A DNA stretch of 39,709 nucleotides from assembly GCA_012839765.1 (NCBI GenBank), contig DUMW01000109.1, positions 1 through 39,709 of the forward strand, in the 5' to 3' direction. This stretch comes from Bacillota bacterium (lineage in GTDB: Bacteria > Bacillota > Limnochordia > DUMW01). The notes under the pieces are model-generated. The model ran no database searches. It had not been told where the DNA came from and saw only the letters and a list, made by a program, of their open reading frames with translations. Positions 36,701 through 39,709 of this stretch are shown piece by piece. Within the stretch, counting starts at the first letter, position 1. The number at the start of each line of letters is the position of its first letter. The position numbers and the translations under genes were made by a program.

Positions 36701-39447
36701 ATCCCCAACCGAAAGAGAGTACGCACAATGGCGTCGACCATCAGCCAGGCTTGATGGGGTAAGAAGGCAAGTAAAAGAAAACCTTGCCGCAAAAGGGAAC
36801 GGGCATCAAAACTGGCCGTCCAGAGGTGTCCAGCAAAGTGAATGCCCCGGGGTAGACTCATCAGGGCGCTAGCTAAGTGGGACAACACCGGGTATAAGAC
36901 GGTCAGCCCGAAGATGGTCAGAAGCAGGGAAGCCCGCTCAGACCACAGGGTTATGGCCGTGACAAACAGGACCACCAGGCTGATGGGCAGCAGACTGCGC
37001 CGCAGGTTATCCAGGATCTTCCAACGGGCCAAGGGGCCGAGGGGGTTGGGCTGCCATTGGCCAGCACTGTTGCGGATCTTTGCACGAAGGTAGGGCAATA
37101 GCTGCCAATCTCCCCGCACCCAGCGGTGCAGCCTGGAGGTATAGGCCGGGTAGTGGGTGGGGTATCCGTCCAGGAGCTCCACATCGCTCACCAGACCCGC
37201 CCGGATAAAGGACCCCTCCAAAAGATCATGGCTCAAGATCCGGTTTTCCGGAAACCGCCCACCCAGAACCTCATGGAAAGTATCTAAATCGTAGATCCCC
37301 TTACCAGTAAAACTGCCCTCGCCAAAGAGGTCCTGGTAAACATCGGACACCGCGGTGGTGTAGGGATCGATCCCCGTTTGCCCCGCAAAGGTCCGGGAGA
37401 ACAGGGTGCTAGCGGCACTGACCACCGAAATGCCGATCCTAGGTTGCAGCACCCCGTAGCCCGCCACCACGATACCCCGTTTGGCATCGAGCAAGGGACG
37501 GTTCAAGGGGTGGGCCATGGCACCGATCAAGCGGCGAGCCGTATCCCGCACCAGGTTGGTATCGGCATCCAGGGTGATCACATATTTTACCCCCTCAAGC
37601 TCCGGCGGCAGTTCCTGGAGGAAGGTGGTGTCCCGGACACCCTTTAACAAGGCATTGAACTCCTCCAGTTTGCCCCGCTTGCGCTCCCAACCCATCCAGC
37701 GGTTTTCCCGGGGGTTATATAAGGGTCGGCGGCAAAAGAAGAAGAACCGGTCCTCCCCCTCATTGCCATAGATGGCGTTTAACCGGGCCGCTTCCTGCGC
37801 GCCGGTCTCCAGGATTTCCTGATCAGTTTGTGCGTGTTCCTCCTGTCGATCCGTGAAATCACCCAAGAGGGCGAAATACAGGTGGTCCATGGCATTGGCC
37901 AGGTAGTATACTTCCAACTGCTCGAAAAGCTCCCGTACCCGTTCGGCATCGGGCAGGAGGGTGGGCACCACCACTACGGTCTTCGCTTCCTTAGGAATCC
38001 CGTGTTTAAACTCCAACTTCGGAATCACCCGGGGTCTTAGGACCCGGGTAATCAGGGAGTTCACGGTGGTCACCACCAGATCACTCACGGGGATCAGCAA
38101 CACCAAACAGGCCCCCATAAAGGACCAACCCATCCCCACCAAGGAAGCCAAGAACACCGTAAGCAGCCCTGTGGCCAACCCAATAACGGCCAAGTAGGGA
38201 ATAATCGGGTATTTAGACACCCGGTACCAGAACGATGGCTTGGCCCCCAGGGCCTTCAGCAAAGATTCCTTGCCGTCGTCCAAAAGATAATAGCCCACGT
38301 GACTGGTGCGGAGATCGGAGCCTTCCCGGGCCAGGGAGACCGCCTGACGGGCCACTTGGACCTCGGAAATCCTGAGGGTCTTCGCCAATCTCTCCACCTG
38401 ATGCCGGTAAAGATCCCTGCCGGCAAAATCCATTTCCCCATAGACCCCGTTGGGATCCTCCCGGAGGATCCGTTCACACGCGTTCAGTTTTTCGAAGTGA
38501 TCGGACCAATCCAAGGAAGCCAGAAAACGCAGGCTGCTAATCCGGTTGCCCATGGCCACCTTCCGAGCCGATTGGCGCTGATGCTCCAAGTGAACCAATT
38601 CTTCGGCATCTAAGCCCTCATCGGCCAGGAACCGTTCCAACCAACAGGTGATGTCCACCGCGGTACCCCCCTGGTTGCGAAAGCGGTACAGCAGTTCCAC
38701 AATGAAGGCCGCATCCTTGGACTTGAGTTGGGGTAAGAAACGCCGTAGTTGCCGGCTCAGGTCCGCAGGTTCACCGTCAAAGGCCTCCATAAGCCTTTGG
38801 GCCCATTTGTCCGCCTTGTGCTGGTTACGGAAAGTATGAAGAATTTCCAAGGACAGATCACTAATCTCTTCGATGAGGGCTAGCTTGAGCAGTGCCGGCA
38901 GTGCCCACACTTCCCCGATGGAAAGCAAGGACACCGATTGATAACCCCGCAGAAAGACCGAAACGACCTCGTCGTCAATGCGCCCGTCGGTGTGGCTGAC
39001 GATTTCCTGAGCAATGGCATAGGCCCGGGGCAATCCTTTCTGGGGACCACCGGCAAGCTTAGGCAGATCCCGGTAGTAACCCACGGGCAGACTGTATCGA
39101 ACATCCTTTACCGCCGCTTGGATCACGTAGTAGTTGTCGAAGAACCACTCCGCGGCTGGAATAATATGGTCCCTGCGATCCACCGCCTTGGAAACGTAGC
39201 GATATACCGTACGCAAAAGATAGTCGATCTCACCTAGATCGGGGAGCTTCCCCTTCACAGCCCCATCCCCCAACCGGTGGCGGGTAGCCACATCCCGGGC
39301 ATGTTGCTCCAGCTGGGCGGAACTCAGTAACACCTCCTCGGAGCGATCGTCCCGACCCTTGGTAATCAACTGCCGGCGCCGGTTGAGACGCAGCAGGATC
39401 AGGAATCCAATGATCAAATATACAGCTAGCACAATCTGTAGCAGCAT
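30787..39447 (-). CDS. Cyclic beta-1,2-glucan synthase-like protein (GT84 plus GH94 domains)
   Basis: 2886 residues, one of the largest enzyme types in bacteria (NdvB/ChvB family). A first helix (LLQIVLAVYLIIGFLILL) is followed by a helical domain, then membrane helices near 410-460, 825-870 and 950-990. Between them lies the inverting glucosyltransferase domain, with YVITLDADTNLVRDTARRL near 620 as its DxD region. A glycoamylase-like domain (~1000-1500) starts at HRTSPTNIGLGLIANLAAWD. Two GH94-type beta-sandwich/catalytic halves follow (~1600 and ~2090 onward), with GGGDWNDGMNRIG near 2552 and VGRGGWTWYTGSASWVYKV near 2770. Known relatives build UDP-glucose into beta-1,2-glucan, set its length by phosphorolysis and cyclise it. 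ATG 39447 starts the first helix, with AGGAGG 13 bases ahead; an ATG at 39600 has no site. Confidence 0.93.
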   Translation of the reverse strand: MLLQIVLAVYLIIGFLILLRLNRRRQLITKGRDDRSEEVLLSSAQLEQHARDVATRHRLGDGAVKGKLPDLGEIDYLLRTVYRYVSKAVDRRDHIIPAAEWFFDNYYVIQAAVKDVRYSLPVGYYRDLPKLAGGPQKGLPRAYAIAQEIVSHTDGRIDDEVVSVFLRGYQSVSLLSIGEVWALPALLKLALIEEISDLSLEILHTFRNQHKADKWAQRLMEAFDGEPADLSRQLRRFLPQLKSKDAAFIVELLYRFRNQGGTAVDITCWLERFLADEGLDAEELVHLEHQRQSARKVAMGNRISSLRFLASLDWSDHFEKLNACERILREDPNGVYGEMDFAGRDLYRHQVERLAKTLRISEVQVARQAVSLAREGSDLRTSHVGYYLLDDGKESLLKALGAKPSFWYRVSKYPIIPYLAVIGLATGLLTVFLASLVGMGWSFMGACLVLLIPVSDLVVTTVNSLITRVLRPRVIPKLEFKHGIPKEAKTVVVVPTLLPDAERVRELFEQLEVYYLANAMDHLYFALLGDFTDRQEEHAQTDQEILETGAQEAARLNAIYGNEGEDRFFFFCRRPLYNPRENRWMGWERKRGKLEEFNALLKGVRDTTFLQELPPELEGVKYVITLDADTNLVRDTARRLIGAMAHPLNRPLLDAKRGIVVAGYGVLQPRIGISVVSAASTLFSRTFAGQTGIDPYTTAVSDVYQDLFGEGSFTGKGIYDLDTFHEVLGGRFPENRILSHDLLEGSFIRAGLVSDVELLDGYPTHYPAYTSRLHRWVRGDWQLLPYLRAKIRNSAGQWQPNPLGPLARWKILDNLRRSLLPISLVVLFVTAITLWSERASLLLTIFGLTVLYPVLSHLASALMSLPRGIHFAGHLWTASFDARSLLRQGFLLLAFLPHQAWLMVDAIVRTLFRLGITKRNLLEWVTAFDAERRRGTNVQGFFGRMWPCPVFSVLVGVLVFAITPGFLAPILPMLALWMVAPALAFWVSLPTKRRRAALSAQDREYLRVQTRKIWQYFKDIIGPEDHWLPPDHIQEEPHFKIAHRTSPTNIGLGLIANLAAWDFGYIGVREMLDRLEASFASMLRLKRWHGHLYNWYDTETLKPLEPRFVSTVDSGNLAGYLITLVQGLNQVAEGPLLDFAKIGRGLWDTFLVVASEEVVKDYVQDFRTLCDRLQDPKLLPWEGLRILEDLQALAQRMGQQLVHGYWVEQLQDMIGAFLAEADEYLPWLREAAKLKLAPEQQKLLWTMTSLQGLREKKEQVGKLGGEDPQWHSLREALLVTCDKVEELADQLEDLCSAAMQTVLNMDFRRLYNPERKLFSIGYNLEENRLSRVHYDLMASEARQASFLAIAKGDVEQKHWFRLGRMVTVAGGSRALVSWTGTMFEYLMPLLIMQNYPHTLWDDTYMAAVQEQVRYGQQHRVPWGISECAFNAMDLHLNYQYRAFGVPTLALKRGMESDLIVAPYASFLALMVDPVTATTNLRRLAKLGMEGKYGLYEAVDFTKERLPRGADYVVVKSFMVHHLGMSFLALANYFHDGIMQQRFHLDPYVKATEMLLQERLPLQPSVVDQEPVTRWTVQRRAPVGIAMHRRFSKADLGGLEVYLASNGDYSIMLTNSGSGYSKWRDQSITRYREDPVANDRGMFIYIRNLNTNAVWSATYQPTRVVPDEYEVTFAEDKAEFRRVDQDIETVTEIIVCSENDGEIRRVSVTNHGTEPCVLEITSFFEVVLDHPKADAAHPAFGNLFVLTEYVPEVNALLATRRAREQDRTPLWVMHTVAVDGQVVGELEYETDRSRFIGRDQTVQNPAGIYGGKLGGTAGAVLDPCMSLRRRIRVAPGQTSSVVFSVAVTSSRQAAVDLAGNYHDTAMVERAFDLAWTRSQVELRYLNVSLDEAHLFQRLASQLLFAEPKCFQGREETLGIARTVKKFLWSQGLSGDHPILLLRVRQLDDGDLVRQVLVAHEYWRMKGLPVDVVILNEQEVDYANLLHHHLRQLIQSCHAQMKENRPGGVFLKQASLLKREELDALFSSARLVLMGPGGLKACQPRIKMARGTKPQQLQPARPAVAYDYKIDTVALVNQLRFFNGYGGFTPDGKEYVIILEEGQSTPAPWINVIANEQFGFLATETGGGYTWAKNSRENRLTPWTNDPVIPLHGEAIFLRDQETGQIWSPTAAPIRGENPYVTRHGFGYTRYEYGDQGLHQTVDLYAAANDPVKLIRIRLQNKSNRRRSLGVSYYLEPVLGVLPEETYQYVVTDFDPQLNGLVITNRAREHYGDHVAFLATLAEDFSYTGDRLEFLGRNGSLTDPIGLQQVQLSGRVGAAMVPCAAILVPVTLEPGASTEVTFLLGECATWQEAKDLVSRFRQEGAVQGEFDRVRSNWDELIGRLMVRTPEPSLDYLVNGWLLYQVISCRYWGRSAFYQSGGAYGYRDQLQDVMSLVYTSPQITREHILRAAAHQFEEGDVQHWWHPEENKGVRTRFSDDYLWLPFVTARYVQVTGDTGVLDEEVPYLRSRSLEDHEQERYEVPQLSDKTGTVYEHCLRAIEYGLKFGVHGLPLMGGGDWNDGMNRIGWQGRGESVWLGWFLCRVMKDFIPLCRLKRDEHLVERFREQIEGIRNAIEQHAWDGEWYMRAFFDDGTPLGSKENDECKIDAIAQAWAVISGEGDKNRVKTAMRSVDDYLVSEEDGIIKLLTPAFHNTRLEPGYIKAYVPGVRENGGQYTHAATWVVLAKLLLGERARGMELLLMLSPINHTLTPEQVERYKVEPYVVPADIYGVYPHVGRGGWTWYTGSASWVYKVIVESALGIKIKKDRMVIRPRIPDHWPGFSLRYRYRNTIYEITVDNQAEVAQPVFFDDVPLEDGAIPLQDDGRHHSVVVYAKALGEQSAVLTQWSD

Positions 39448-39676
39448 AGGCTTCCAGTGACCTCCTCGGACAAATGCTACTCCCTGATGGCTAGTGTTTC
39501 TCAAAGGGCTCCGGATTAAACATCCAAGGCTAGGGGGAAGGCTGATCGACGGTGAAACCTGCCCGTCGGGTAGTAGTAATTTGTACTGAGGTTTTGACAT
39601 AAGGTTTGTGGGGTTGGGACGGTTTTTCGTTGTCGCGAGAAAAAGTTCTGTGGCGTTGCAGGAGATCCAGAAAATT

Positions 39677-39709
39677 CCGCGAACTTATCAGATAATTGCA
39701 GTTTCGCGG
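39677..39709 (-). terminator. Inverted repeat at the window edge, possible terminator of the next gene
   Basis: CCGCGAA (39677-39683) pairs with TTCGCGG (39703-39709), extendable with a one-base bulge to include CT/AG. On the minus strand AATTTTCTGG follows. It could end a minus-strand gene lying beyond the window. Between it and 39447 I see no convincing promoter for the glucan synthase. Confidence 0.45.

Noticed and set aside
36305-36754. Long plus-strand open frames opposite the glucan synthase gene (also 25025-25993 opposite the LCP gene and 22131-22784 opposite leuS)
   Set aside because: They are antisense shadows of clear genes, low in complexity and without ribosome binding sites or family motifs.

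Overview
This 39.7 kb window looks like the chromosome of a spore-forming Firmicute that also has an outer membrane. Spore formation is supported by a germination protease gene (gpr) and by a com/yqe/nadD/rsfS/holA/rpsT/gpr neighbourhood resembling the Bacillus one. The outer membrane is supported by a protein ending in a POTRA domain and an Omp85-type beta-barrel (942-3938). Diderm spore formers such as Limnochordia, Halanaerobiales or Negativicutes fit. I favour a Limnochordia-like bacterium, but that is inference, since no 16S or other marker lies in the window.

Layout. (1) 1-6390, plus strand: an accessory-looking block. It holds a broken serine-hydrolase remnant, a large C45 acyltransferase/TPR/POTRA/barrel fusion, a SpoIIM-like membrane protein, a CPBP membrane protease and a small NTF2-like protein. 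It ends at a tRNA-Leu(CAG) gene (6523-6610, minus) with its own promoter and terminator. (2) 6912-14788, minus strand: a DedA membrane protein, then a sugar cluster. The cluster has a DeoR regulator, a TIM-barrel sugar isomerase/epimerase, a very large solute-binding protein with two extra beta-sandwich modules, and two permeases. No ATPase or glycoside hydrolase is included. (3) 14960-23627: gpr, rpsT (the only plus-strand gene here), holA, comEC, comEA and leuS. (4) 23766-30438, minus strand: an overlapping operon-like run of an Lrp/AsnC regulator, an aminotransferase, proA, nadD, yqeK, an LCP ligase gene, rsfS and yqeM. (5) 30787-39447, minus strand: one 2.9-kilo-residue cyclic beta-1,2-glucan synthase-like enzyme.

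Two observations stand out. First, the leuS leader is a T-box riboswitch with a CUC leucine specifier, and a complete tRNA-Ala(GGC) gene with encoded CCA lies inside it. The tRNA sits between Stem I and the antiterminator, on the same strand and apparently under the same promoter. Second, the 942-3938 protein has the layout of a type Vd autotransporter (enzyme, POTRA, Omp85 barrel), with a self-processing C45 N-terminal-nucleophile hydrolase in place of the usual patatin lipase. Both can be read directly from the sequence; their functional consequences are inference.
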